From Tausonia pullulans (Eukaryota > Basidiomycota > Tremellomycetes > Cystofilobasidiales > Mrakiaceae): a stretch of 64,000 nt of DNA. The stretch spans positions 372,001 through 436,000 of the forward strand of contig OX637635.1 of the NCBI GenBank assembly GCA_951802195.1. Direction: 5' to 3'. The first letter of the stretch is position 1. The number at the start of each line of letters is the position of its first letter. Position numbers and translations under genes: made by a program. Under the pieces are notes generated by a model. It was not told the origin of the DNA and ran no database searches. It worked only from the letters and a program-made list of their open reading frames with translations. Positions 11,077 to 29,952 of the stretch are shown here, in pieces.

Positions 11077-14000
11077 CTAGGTCTTGAGAATCTCCGAGTC
11101 GGACTCGGTGTCTGGCTCGCGCTCTCCTCCGTAGTTCAACCACTTGAGTTTGCGCTGAGCGCGGCGCACTTCCTGCGCCTTGATCTCGTTCCTTGTCTTC
11201 TTCTTCTTCTTAGGCGTCTTGGTCTTGACGGACGACTCGTCGTCCGATCCAGCGGGCGAGGCATTCGCGGAGCTCGCCTTGGAGCCCGCGCGGGATCCGA
11301 TCCGCGACGGGATGGCCGACGGAGCTGCAGACGTCTGGGCAGACCCACCATCGGCGAAGGCGTCCTCAACGAGGGCCTTCTTGCCAATGTGGGTGAGGCG
11401 ACCAGCGTCGACGTTCCAGATCTCCGGGCAGAGCGCGTTGACGAACTCCATGTTGTGGGAGATGATGCAGACGGCTCCTCCCCAGTCGCGGATGGCGACG
11501 GAGAGACCTCCGAGGGCCTCACGGTCAAGGAAGTTGGTAGGCTCGTCAAGGATGAGCTGGGAAATGAGGGGTAGCGTGTCAGCAGCGATCGCAGAACCGT
11601 CAGGCGGGCCCGTCTACTCACAACCTGGGGGTTGTTCCAGAGGGTGGCGGCAATGACGACCTTGACCTTCTGGCCTCCGGAGAGACCCCTGACCTCAGAG
11701 TACATGGCGTGGTCACCCTCGAGACCGACATCCTCGAGGTGCTTCTTGATGAGGTGCGCGGCGTTGTCACGCTGTCCAGCTCCCTCGCGGGAGGACTCGA
11801 TGTCGTCGAACTGTTGGATGAGCTTGGCGAAACCGGCAGCCTTCAGGTCGTCGCGGGCCATCCACGTGTTGTTCTTGTGGGTCATACCGCGCCACTTGAC
11901 CTCATACTGGAAGGTCTGTTGATAGGAAGAGGAGTGTGAGCGAGAGAAGACGATGGCAAACCAAGGCTAAGACAGACCAACCTTCTTAAGCTTCTGACGA
12001 CCCATGAGCATCTCAATCTTCCGCGTCGACCCGTCCTTGCCGACGATGGGGACCTCCATCTGGGCCTTGTCTTCGTCCGAGAGGACACGGGTGGCCTTCT
12101 CGAGAACCTCACGGTCGTGGCCGTCCTGGAAGCGCCACTGGATGTACTGCACGGGCGTCTTCTCGAGGTGCTGCTCGAGATGGTGGAAGGCGTGCTGGGC
12201 GACATAACCGACGCGGAGAGCCGGGTGCTTCTCGACCTTGCCCGTCTGGGGAACTGACTCGCCCGTGAGGAGCTTGATGAGCGTCGACTTGCCGGCTCCG
12301 TTGGGTCCGAGGATACCGACGCGCGAGGAGAGCGTGAGCGCACACGAGACGTCATAGAGCGAGGGCTTAGAGGCACCCGGGTAGGTGAAGTCGCAGTGGG
12401 TGAGCTTCATGATGGCACGCGTGTTAGAGCGGACACCCATGAGCGATCCGGGCGGGGGGAACTGGAAGCTGTATGGAAGAAAACGGATAATCGTCAGTAC
12501 AAAGAGGACGTAAGCTAAGACAAGCGACCGGACTCACGCGATCGAGGTTGCGGCAAGAGTGTAGTACGACTTGGCCTCAGGGACTTTCTCGACAAACTTG
12601 GAGAGGTTACCCTTGTAGTAGGCGATCTTCTTGTTCTCGTAGTGCATAATGTCTGTGCAGACGTTGTCGAGGAAGCCAGAGTCGTGCGAGACGATGAGGC
12701 ACGTGATCTGAGGCTGGCTGCAGAGATACTTCTCAAGCCAGGCGACGGATCCGACATCTGACAAAGAGAGCAGAATCAGTAAGGGCAACTTCCAAGGCAC
12801 CCCTGCCGCAGAACGATGACCTACCAAGATGGTTGGTCGGCTCGTCAAGAAGGAGGACATCGGCGCCGATGAGCATGGCGCGGGCGAGCTCGAGCTTCAT
12901 CTTCCAACCACCAGAGAGCGATCCGACCGGGTCCATCTGCTTCTCGTGCGAGAAACCGACGTCGAGAAGCGTGGCGGCGATCCTCTCGCGAGACACGTGC
13001 TTGAGGTTCGGGTCGGCGGAGACGAAGCCGAGGATGTCGGATCCGGTGTCCTCGCCCTGAAGGGCATGCTCGACCATGATGGTCCGGACCTGGTCCTGAG
13101 GAGGGTAGTTCTCGACCTTGCCGTCGCGGATGGCTTTCATGAGCGTCGACTTGCCCTTTCCGTTGCCGGCGCAAACACCGTAGCGGTGTCCACGGTGAAG
13201 ACGGAGCTTAGTGTGGTTGAGGAGGAGGAGACCTCCATAGGCAAGCGAGAACATGATGTTGCAGAGGAGCTCGCCCTCGGAGCCGTCGTCAATCTCGTCG
13301 GGGGCGAAGCGTTGCTGAGAAAGGAACCAGATGTCAGAAAAAGAACAGGCGGCACATTTTAAAGACACGGGCGCACCTTGTCAGCCTCGATGAAGGTCTC
13401 GAGCGTCTTGGCAGAGACAGCCTTGGCCTCCTCCTTGCCGCCGACGAAGAAGCGGATGTAGTTGCCGAGGGCCTTGGTCTCCCAAGTCTCGGCGTCGAAC
13501 TGGCGCGAGTCGGCGAGGTCGGCAACCATACCACCGACGTACTCAAGAACCGAGGCAAGGACAGGCTCGTTCGGCATGAGCTTGATGAGCGGGAGAGTCT
13601 CCACCTTGGCCGGGAGGTTGTCGATCGGGAGCGTCGGGAGGAGGATCTCGAGGGCCGAGATAGTGGCGGCAGGGACGTCACGGAGAGCAGCAGGCTTCGC
13701 ATCGGCGGAAGCTCCAGAGGCCTTAAGGACGGTCTGGGCGGTAGTGGCGAAGGCACGAATCTGCAGCAAAATGAGAGAATTGGGTCAGGACTGTCAATCA
13801 CCACACAAAAAAAATCACGCCCGAACGCACCTCGGGGAAGGCGTGAGACGAGGCAATGTTGTCAACTCCAGGGACGAGGACGGAGAGGTAGGTCGCGGCG
13901 ACGACCGGGTCGCGGACGAGCTTGACAAGGTTGGCGACGACGACGCAGGTCATGCGGGTCGTGTCAGTCGAGCGCTCCTTGAGGGCACGCATGAGGAGCG

Positions 14001-14870
14001 GGACCATGACGGCGAGGACCGGGGCGGTAACTTCCGAGACGAAGGTCGTCGAGGAGAGCGCCTTAATGGTCGAGGAGACGGCCGTCGGCGAGGCCATGGC
14101 GTCGACGAGCTTGTCGACGTGGGGCTTGAGGTCCGGGTTGTACATGGTCGCCGTGAGGGCGACTCCGGTCTTCTTGGCCTGGGTGGCGACCTATAGAGCG
14201 AGCGAGAGGCAACGGAAAAGAAAAGGAGGGAGGGATGCTCAGCAACGCGCCTGCAAAACCTGACTGGATGGTGGCGCTCTCTATTGAAGGAAGCCCGTAT
14301 CTCCGTACGTACCTCAGCCTTGGTGTCGTGCATAGCGTGCTCGACAAGCGGGATGGTAAAGACGAGCTCGTCGGCGATCTTCTCGATCGAGTCCTCCTTG
14401 ATAAGACCATCAATGGCCTTGAGGGTGCCGATTTGGGAGCGCCAACCCTTGGGCGACTCGAGCGCCGCGCGAAGGACGGCCATGACCTGCCGGGTGGCGA
14501 CGGCAGGGACGAGCTTGATGAACGAGTTAATAGCGCTCTGGGCACCCTGCCGGACGGGGAGCGCCTTGTCCGAGAGGACGCCGAGGAGGACCGGGAGGAG
14601 CGGGAGGAAGACGGGCTCGATGCCGACTCCAAGGTTGACAATGAGCCGACCAATGGCAACGGGGGCGATCTCGCGCTCGCGGGCGTCCTTGGAAGTGCAC
14701 CAGGCGGTGAGCGTGTCGAGGATGCCGAAGGTGGCGAGGTTCGAGATGGAGGAACGCTTGATGGCGAGCGAGAGCTCGTCGGCCTTGAGCTTGGCCGCCG
14801 ATCCGTCCTTCGAGGCGGCGAGCGCGACGAGGAGGTCAGGGATGGTGGAGGGGGTGGCGACGGGGGACAT
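11077..14870 (-). CDS. YEF3: translation elongation factor 3 (ABC-F ATPase)
   Basis: Fungal EF-3 uses ATP to release deacylated tRNA from the ribosomal E site and help eEF1A deliver the next tRNA. Exons on the minus strand: 14313..14870, 13831..14190, 13377..13760, 12825..13314, 12538..12757, 11982..12468, 11622..11915, 11077..11556. They give 1090 residues; EF-3 is usually about 1045-1055. Seen in order: N-terminal HEAT repeats (exons 1-3), first ABC domain with Walker A GNGKGKST, signature LSGGW and Walker B LLLDEPTNHLD, second ABC domain with GPNGAGKST, LSGGQ and LILDEPTNFLD, a chromodomain-like insertion (FQYEVKWRG), and a Lys-rich C-terminal tail (KKKKKTRNEIKAQE) that in yeast binds ribosomes. 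Catalytic motifs are intact. A pyrimidine-rich leader precedes the ATG, fitting strong expression. Confidence 0.97.
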
Positions 14871-15060
14871 GGACCGAAGGAAGGAGTGTAGGTGGGGAGG
14901 CGAAAGAGACGGGGCTGGGGTGAAGCCGAAGGAGAGGGGAGGAGGAACGGAGGGGAGGAGGGGGGAGAGAAGAGGGAGAAGGGGGGGAAGGAGAAGAGGA
15001 GGGGGGAGGGGAGGGAGAAGGGGGATGGGAGTCGAGGGAAGCAAGAATGTGTGAGGCGTT
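14871..15060 (-). promoter_or_regulatory. pyrimidine-rich leader/promoter of EF-3
   Basis: Directly upstream of the EF-3 ATG, the coding strand is almost pure C/T (the + strand shows long G/A runs, 14880-15025). Such C/T blocks are typical of core promoters of highly expressed fungal genes. The exact transcription start is not visible. Confidence 0.5.
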
Positions 15061-15689
15061 GACAATTCTGGCGAGAGCGACGCGCACGGCCCCGACACGA
15101 GGGCCCCGATAGCACGCGTCCTCGCGCGCGTTTGGCCTGCATTGTCAGCCAGCGCCCAGCCGGTTTCGTCCGCCGCCACCAGGCTGGCCTCAAGCTCTGC
15201 CGAGTCTTGCCTCCAGCGGGCGATGGATGTTCTCATCTGCTTGGGTGCCTGTGATCCTCTAGTAAGACGGACGACCACGCACGTTCCCTCCAATGCAAGA
15301 CGCGGGCGAGGCCGAAGTCATACGCGCTGACAGGTCTGAGAGCTCTGTACTGTGTGCGCGAGTCCCGACCGCCTGCGTTCAAAATCCACTCACTCGTGTG
15401 GCCGCGTTCGTTAAATTGCAAGCTTCGTCAGGCAGGGAATGCTTGGAGGGCTAAAGAAGAAATGAGAGAAAAATTTTAGCAGACCAAGACGGAGTCGCCA
15501 CCTATTTCAAGCAGACGCCTCCACCTCTGTCTTGCTCCACAGCGTCCGGGGAAGATCCCGATCCATACCCAACAAGGGCAGGTCAAGACACTCTCAAGCT
15601 CGCTCAACCCAGCCCATCGAGGTGCGGTTTGGACTTTGACAAATGCCCCTGTCGTCAGGAGGACGCAAAGACACAGCAAACGACACACC
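15061..15689. other. intergenic, nothing clear
   Basis: This lies between the EF-3 promoter and the decayed copper ATPase. A 71-codon minus-strand frame (15476-15691) directly follows the ATPase relic. It may be a further unrecognisable part of it, but I find no ATPase motif in it. Confidence 0.35.
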
Positions 15690-16600
15690 AACTGAGGGAC
15701 GCAATCATGTGCTAACGAGCGAGCGAGGTAAGACCCAGCGCTCCGATAACCCTCCGACAGAAGGCCTTGCCCATGATGTCGATGAGGACAGCTTAGAGAT
15801 CGGGTGACAGTTTACTGAGACAAGCAGGAGGACGATCTCATCGGTGCCTGAGACGAAGACGGCTGCCCTTTTGATCGATAACACGCCCTGGAAGAGGGCC
15901 CCTGTCGTGTCGAGTGCGATGACATCGGCGAAACAGGCGACCTGGTGAGCCTCAGTCGGCGGAAGAGGACACCTGCGCGGAGTCCAGCGCACATTGTCGG
16001 CGACTCAACGAGAGGACCTAGATGGTACACAGTAGAATGCGAGCTGGAGATGAAGTCCTGATCGGTCGGAGCCGCAGGTTAGGGACACTCGCGGCGAGAC
16101 CGAACGCGCAACCGCAGCTGATGATGAGGATCGACAAGGCGGAGTTGAAAGCATTGACAATCGAATGCGAGGTCACCAACACCCTGGCGAAGCGGTTGAC
16201 GAGGATCCAAACGATATAGTCAATGAGCGATGAGCGACACGGCAAAAGGCAATTGGCAGGATCACAGCGGCGAAGCGATCTGTCAGGACCTGGAATCGGA
16301 AGCGCGACTACTGGGCTGGCAGAACCAGGCTGGTGACCCGGACGAGAGAGTGCTCGTAGATGACTGCTTGATCTGAACGTCGAGGAAGCCATTGAAATTA
16401 AGCGTCCCTGCGATGACGGGGATCCCAAACTCCTTGAGGGCAAGGAGACTTTCACCTATGGCCGAAGACTCATCGGGTTCATTTGAGCCTCCGACAATCA
16501 TAGCGTTTGCGAAGCGGATGTCAGGGATGACCAGTCCGGCTCGGGAGCCACGCCATCGAGCTCTCAATGCGTGAGCGTTTGAGGTCAACACCAGCAGTCA
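15690..16600 (-). pseudogene. decayed copper-transporting P1B-type ATPase (CCC2/ATP7-like)
   Basis: Pieces of a heavy-metal P-type ATPase follow one another in the right order but in different frames. The actuator domain comes first (about 16550-16370: VIPDIRF, EPDESSAIGES, VIAGTLNFNGFLDVQ). Next are SLVRVTSLVLPAQ and QVLTDRFAAVILPI, then the metal-binding helix ALSILIISCGCAFGLAA (about 16095-16145), and the phosphorylation region VACFADVI-ALDTTGALFQG (about 15890-15940) with a HPISK remnant of the N-domain HP motif. Key residues are lost: TGES reads IGES, CPC reads CGC (16108-16116), and DKTGT reads DTTGA (15897-15911). At least two frame breaks and an in-frame TAG lie between adjacent conserved blocks with no room for an intron. 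The metal-binding N-terminus and the hinge/C-terminal half are absent. The real gene would deliver copper to Golgi multicopper oxidases; this copy cannot. Confidence 0.78.
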
Positions 16601-16764
16601 AACCCATAGATGACTGCTGTACGATGACAAGATTGTGTCCTAATGACGAGAAAAGCTAGGAGATGAGAATTCTTCACACAGCGTTGCAGTCGTTCAGACA
16701 CAAGGAGTGCGCGAAGAAAGGATAAAACCAAAATAGGATGCAGAGAGGCAAGAAAAATCATTGT

Positions 16765-24494
<7,730 letters not shown>

Positions 24495-25270
24495 CCGACG
24501 ACGAGACGGAAAAGAGGGCGGGAGGGAAAGGGTCGGATGAGGTATGGGTGTGTGGGTGTGTCCGGACGAGAGGAGCGCTGGTGAGAGTTAAGGGGGAAGG
24601 AGGGACGCCGCTCGCGCGCGCCAGACTCCCCGGCCGCGAGCGCTTTCCGTCGTCACGCTAGCTCCTGAGGCTCATACTCGCTTCGCATCTCATATAGTCT
24701 ATCTTTCTCTCTCCTTTCGGCATCACGTCAGGATGTGTGTGCAAGCCTGTCTATTCCAAGCTCCGTCGCGTGTCTCCGAAGGGACGAACAGGAGAAGTCG
24801 AAGGTCGAAGGGGGTTCGGTCGGTCGCGTCGCGTCGGACTTGTTCCTTTCTCGAGATTCCTTTCTTTCGATTTCAGACCGGAACCAGTCAATCCTTCTTC
24901 CCATGGTCAGATGCTGATTGGGGGGTGACGTTTGTGCAGAGCGCAGCTTCACTCATTAGAAGAGGGAGAGCGAGCGGGCCGGGGAATTTTTTTCAAGCCT
25001 TTCTCTCTTCCGCGCGCGCGCACGCACGGTTCCTTCCCTGGCTAATTTTCGGTAGTCTCAGGCGCGCGCGGCCCTGTTGATTCGCTTGTTTTGTCGAAGA
25101 GTTCGGCCCTTTCTTTCAAAATCAGCTGCAAATGATCATAAACGTATATCGCGGCCGTCTGTCTGGCACTCGCTTGCTCGTTCAGGCAGAGAGAGCCATC
25201 CTCAACGTCTTGACCCTCGAGAAGTCTGGCTTCCTCTCTGCGCATTTCGCCCTGCTCGTCAAACGCGCGG
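24495..25270. other. CHD gene promoter and spacer
   Basis: Upstream region of the CHD gene. It contains CG-rich alternations (around 25010-25025) and no gene I can support. Confidence 0.4.
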
Positions 25271-26140
25271 GTTAATTCTCGATTCTCGAATTCGCCGCGC
25301 GCCCACCTGCCCCCTGGTTCTGCTGCCCGCCAATCGTCTTATAGATGTCATCGCCTGTCACAAGTGCGTTCGCGGGTGTTTCAGCTCGGTCCTTCTCCTC
25401 TTGTTTTTCAAACCGTGGAATCTGTGCCACGAATCCCGCCGCATTCCCTATCTCAGCCGGAACGACGACTAGTATCGTCGGGCGGGAGGATGGTTCCTGC
25501 CCATCATCAAGCCAACTAGCTAACCAGTATGTCCCGATCAATGTCTCAACTCTTGTCGGTCTAGACTTGCCGGCTCCAGAAACTTCCTCTGCTTTCCTTC
25601 CCTCCAGTGACCAAGACTACCGCTCCTTTGTCCGTCCAGCATCCCGTCAATCGCAACGGAGGTGTTGTCCGACGTGATGGCCGCGTGACTCGCGAAGTCA
25701 ATGGCCATCTCCCTAAGGGTGTGCCGGTAGGCGATGCGGTCGAGGATTGAGAAGAGGAACTGACCAAGGAACCGTCAAGGATGGTCGATCAGCTGGCGCT
25801 TGAGTGGGTGAGCCAAGACTTGAGCTCGCTCACGTTGAGTCCCGGCTGGTAACAGCATGAGGCTCGCCTATCCGCTAAACGAACCAGGATTCCTGCTGGG
25901 GAACGAAGAAAGACGACTCCAAGGGTTGTCCTTCCCCCTCCCCCCTCTCCCAGCATCGATTAGCATGAGTTTCATCGATCGACTGCAAGAAAGACGTACG
26001 TTTGAAAGGCAGAGACAGGAAGGCCTCGTTCTGAACGTGGGGAGCACCGGAGCGAGAGGCCGGCGTGGAGAAGAGTCTCGACCGGGTTGCCGTGCGATGG
26101 TGTGTTGCTGGATGGCTAAGTAAGTGGCGGCAAGGAGGAC
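25270..26140 (-). pseudogene. decayed stomatin-like protein 2 (SLP2, mitochondrial SPFH protein) gene
   Basis: Minus-strand fragments match the stomatin/SLP2 plan in order. A basic, Ser-rich leader (RTATRSRLFSTPASRSG, about 26100-26050) resembles a mitochondrial presequence. Then come SSFFVPQQESWFV (about 25910-25875), matching the family's FVPQQExWVVER start, and YQPGLN. A preserved intron (GTGAGC...TCAG, about 25845-25760) leads into FSILDRIAYRHTLREMAI and HAAITSDNTSVAIDG. The central 150 or so residues of the SPFH/coiled-coil region are missing, and a C-terminal scrap follows (ILVVVPAEIGNAAGFVAQ, DIYKTI; about 25480-25320). A TAG directly after ESWFV and a one-base shift before PGLN break the frame. 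Intact SLP2 sits in the mitochondrial inner membrane and organises cardiolipin domains; this copy looks dead. Confidence 0.72.
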
Positions 26141-26909
26141 GGGCGCAGACGGAGCGAGGGAACCCTAGCCTAACGTAAACGGCGAGCGAGAAACAGGAGC
26201 TGGATCGAGGAAAATGACCGCAGGGCATTGGCGAGAGGTGGAAATAGTGATGGTTGCATACAACATGAATCCAGACAGTTGAAAAGAAGACAATGGGGGA
26301 ACAAGGACGAGACGACCGCGTCCATCTCATTTGTTCGCCGGCAGCCAGTGGACGGGCAGACGAATCGCGCTCTTCTGCAGTTCCCTGGAGGATGTACTCA
26401 GTCAAACCTGCAAAGAACACACCATGAGTGAAAGAAAACCGATCACTATAATTGCGTCAAAGGCATGCGGGGTGATGTAGATAGTTGGTTTTTGCGAAGG
26501 AGGAGCGTTGCGAAATGTAAAAGGAGCGAACTCTGCTCTCCAAGATGAGAGAGAGAAAGAGTGAAAAGGGGGGGGGGGGAGGGATTGGCCAGGTGCAGGC
26601 ATTACGGAGGTGGGTAGGGGAGATACCGTAAGGAAAAACGACGGCTGTCTGCAGAACCAAGAGATGAACGGACGAGGAGAAAGGGGAAAGAAGGGAGGGG
26701 GCGTGTCTAGAGAAGAAGATCACAGGCGTAGGAGTCAGGGGTCGAAGAGACTAGAGTGTGCGTGAAAAGGTTGCGTAACAGGGGACGTATGATGTGGCGA
26801 TAGCGGAAAAAAATCAAGCAAGAGGGAACGAAGAAAAAAAACACACACACAAAAGAGCAAGCAGAACAAAGAGACGATAACACAGACACAAGCGTTAGAG
26901 CGATCTCCA
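26141..26909. other. intergenic, no gene seen
   Basis: This is the 3' flank of the GT32 gene and upstream flank of the stomatin relic. It has a short G-run near 26570 and purine-rich tracts at 26640-26700 and 26800-26900. No frame resembles a known protein. Confidence 0.4.
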
Positions 26910-29900
26910 TCAGTCCCGCACAAGCCGGGTCTTCTCGTGGCTGCTCTCTTCGTCCTCGTCCTCCGCCGTCGAGACGAGCACGTCCTCGTCCTCATCTGCG
27001 ACAGGCGTGACCTCGACGTCCGCAACGCCGCTATCAGTTTTCTTGATTAACCCAAGGTCATCGTGGCCCCACTCGTCCCACTCCTCCGACGGATTCACAT
27101 TCGCCGCCGTCATTCCGGGCGCCGTCGCCCGCTCGTATATCGGCGGCGGGCTCGACCTCCTGCTGACAACGCCGCCGGCTCCATCGACTCTAGCCCCAGT
27201 CTCGAGCGAGAGACCCTTCTCAAGATAGTCGTCGTCCATCAAGATTCGTCCAGCGGACGAAGGATCGACGCCGCCCGCCGACGAGCGGCTCCTCGCATCG
27301 GAGGCGCTGCGTATCCGGCCTCCGGTATTGTCCGCCCTTCGCCATGGAGAGGAAGAGGAGGAAGGTTGGTCGTCCGGTGTGAAAAAGGCCGGGAGGAAGT
27401 AGAGGACGCCCTGCTTGGATCGCCGACGCTGGGTGGAGGGCCGGCGGGCGCCCTGGTTGGTGGAGCTCGAAGAGCTCGAGGAGGAAGAGGTGAAGGTTGA
27501 AGAGGAGCTAAAAAGGGTCGCGGGCGTAGAGACCAAGTAAGTGTGCGCCGCCCGCCGAAACGCCAGGAGGGCTGCCGCGCTCGAGGGCGGAGGACTCGTT
27601 GGCGGAGAGGGAACTGCCGACGAGGGACCCGAACCGAGCTCGAACGCTAGGGGGAGGAGACCACCGGTGGTGCCGGCGAGAGTAGGCGAATTGGGGTTGG
27701 AACTCGAGGGCGACGACGTCGGCGAGGCCGCGCGAGATGCCGCCGACGAAGGCAGGAAAGAGAGTAAGTGGTAGGCCGCCCCGCTCGAGCTTGCACCTGT
27801 TGCCGAGGGTCCGCCAGCACCGGCGCCCATGGCGGCCGCTCTGAAGCCCTCGACGCCTCCCCCTTGAGCAACGCTCTCAAGGCCGACGACAAGTCGACGA
27901 AGACCGCCCTGCGACTTGCGAGCGACGCCGCGACCACGAGTCCAGACGAGACGAACGATACCGGCGACAAGGAGGATGGTCGCGAGGCGGAGCAGCCATT
28001 TACCACGCTTGCCGAGGAATAGGACAAAGTTAGAGTCGTCTGAGTGCCAAGAGGACCCGTAGAAGTGGGAGAAGAAGGCGTGCGGTGCCTCCTCGGGGAG
28101 GGCGTTCTTGCCGTAAAGCGATTTTGGGAGGATCCGGATCTCGAGGTTCGGCCGCAGAGGCGTGAGAGGGTGCGAGGCGGTGTACAGTGCGTACTGAGCC
28201 GAAAGGAACATGGGTCTACGGTGGGCGGGGGTTCAGCTTAAGAGAATGAGCCGGCTCAACCAGAGGAGCGACAGACTCACCCAGTGGTGAACATGACAGT
28301 CGGATAGTTCGAGACGTAGTCATGATTAAAGGTAACGAGACCATGGATGGTCATCTCCATGAATGCCGAGCCCTTGGAGGCAAGCATCACATCATTGGAG
28401 ACACCGACCTGTTGAGCAGAGCAGGGGGGAAGAGATGGAGTCAGCCAATGCGTTTATTTTTTGCTTTTTCCCATCTCGCTTGAGGAGTCGCGGGCGATTG
28501 CAGCGGGGCGGGGATGAGGAGAAAGACAATTGGCTTCCTCGGCGTCCGGCGACGGGTGAGCTGCGGACTCGGGCATGGGCATCACAGGCCGCGACTGTCC
28601 CGATTTGGCTAGTCACTGATGTCGTAGCCCTCTCCATCGCCCACCTCGGCCATCCTCCCTTCACTCATCGGTATGACAAGAGTCCGGGGTAACAGGGGCC
28701 AAGACACACGCTAAACACGCTCCCTCTCGACAAGACAAACAAGGGCGAGACTGCCAAACTCACGGGAATCGTCTTTGCCAGGACCACGTCCCAGTCTCCG
28801 CGAAGGAGCGGGGCCATGTCGCGCTTGCAACCAATGTCGAGGTCCATATAGATCCCCCCGAATCGATGGAGGACAAAGTACCGGATTGCGTCGGCCCGCT
28901 GAATCGGGTACGCGTACGAGTCGAACGTCGCGAGGAACGACGGATAATGGCGAGCAACGAAGTGACGCGAGGTCGAGTCGGTCCAGAGGTGGTAGGTGCT
29001 AAGAAAGAGAGACGAGAGAGAGGTCAGGAACAAAATGCGGGGAGGGAGGGGAAATGAAGGTGCAAAGGCTGAAACAGGCCGTTGACCGAGGGAGGGAAGT
29101 CGCAAGATGGATGTGATGGTGGGAAGAGGTGGAAACTCACTAGTTGGGAAGACCACGGCGGCACTCGAGGTATGAATCCTGGAGGAAAGTAAATATGTTG
29201 GTTCAACGTCCAATCAGAAGCAAAACGGTGGACGGCAGGGCGGAGTAAAAGGAAGAGCAAGAGCGAGAGAAAGAGGGGTTCGAGAGACCGTGGGAGCCCG
29301 AGCGTGCGCCGCCTCTCTTCAACCCACTCAATCTCTGGCTCGCCTGTCCTAAAATGAATGGAGGGAAGAGACCTACCCGCCACTTTTCAGGGAGGACATC
29401 GTTCATCCAGGTCTGATGAATGATCCGAGGGATGCGCTCGCCGGGACTGAAGGAAGCGAGAAACAAACAAGCTTCAGCAACGTGTCGCCGTGCATTTCGC
29501 GTGCTGGAAAGCCAAGGGACTCACAGCAACTGGACATCATTGAGATGCGACCAGTCCTCTGTCCCAGGGACGTAGCCATCCCAGGCCTCAGTCGAGACAG
29601 CGCCAGAAGCAGCAGCGACAGCGATGGCAGCAGCTGCATCGGCAGCGCCGGACGACGGGGCGACATCGAGCAGGTCGTCAAGGTCGGAGGAGCCAGCAGC
29701 AACGGCGGGAGAGTCGGCCAGCGTGGATGGAGCGAGCCAGGCCTCGCCGGGCCATGTGGGGACATCTCCGTCGGTGAGGAGCGCCCAGGAGGGGATGCCA
29801 AAGAACCAGGTCGCCGACGAGAGGACAGCGACGGTGCCGATGAGCCAGAGGGAGAGGAGCGAGAGAAAGACGAGAAGCGGCCGCCTCGAAGGCGGTGCCG

Positions 29901-29952
29901 CGGGGGAAAGCGAGCCGCCGAGAGCGGAGCGCTGGTGGTGACTGGGGGCCAT
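26910..29952 (-). CDS. SUR1: inositolphosphoceramide mannosyltransferase (GT32, SUR1/CSH1-like)
   Basis: Adds mannose from GDP-mannose to inositolphosphoceramide, making MIPC in the Golgi. Exons: 29525..29952, 29377..29446, 29141..29178, 28764..28998, 28281..28408, 26910..28215; 734 residues. An N-terminal signal anchor lies near residues 24-48 (LLVFLSLLSLWLIG). The GT32 catalytic core follows: ERIPRIIHQTWMND, YHLWTDS, QRADAIRYFVLHRFGGIYMDLD with the DxD motif, GVSNDVMLASKGS, and YPTVMFTTGPMFLSAQY. A second hydrophobic helix follows the core (WLLRLATILLVAGIVRLVW), as in yeast Sur1. The C-terminus is a long Ser/Pro/acidic tail not found in the roughly 380-residue yeast enzyme. An upstream in-frame ATG at 30120 would add 56 Thr/Ser-rich residues; I prefer 29952 because it places the anchor near the start. 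ORM, another sphingolipid gene, lies 7 kb away. Confidence 0.9.

Noticed and set aside
11180-11656. Long + frames inside EF-3 (also 12829-13362 and 14235-15054)
   Set aside because: Antisense shadows of a strongly codon-biased GC-rich gene; the minus-strand protein is certain.
25010-25025. Alternating CG tract (also near 91-100 and 31085-31100) considered as a structured regulatory site
   Set aside because: Short CGCG runs are frequent in this GC-rich genome and show no consistent position relative to genes.
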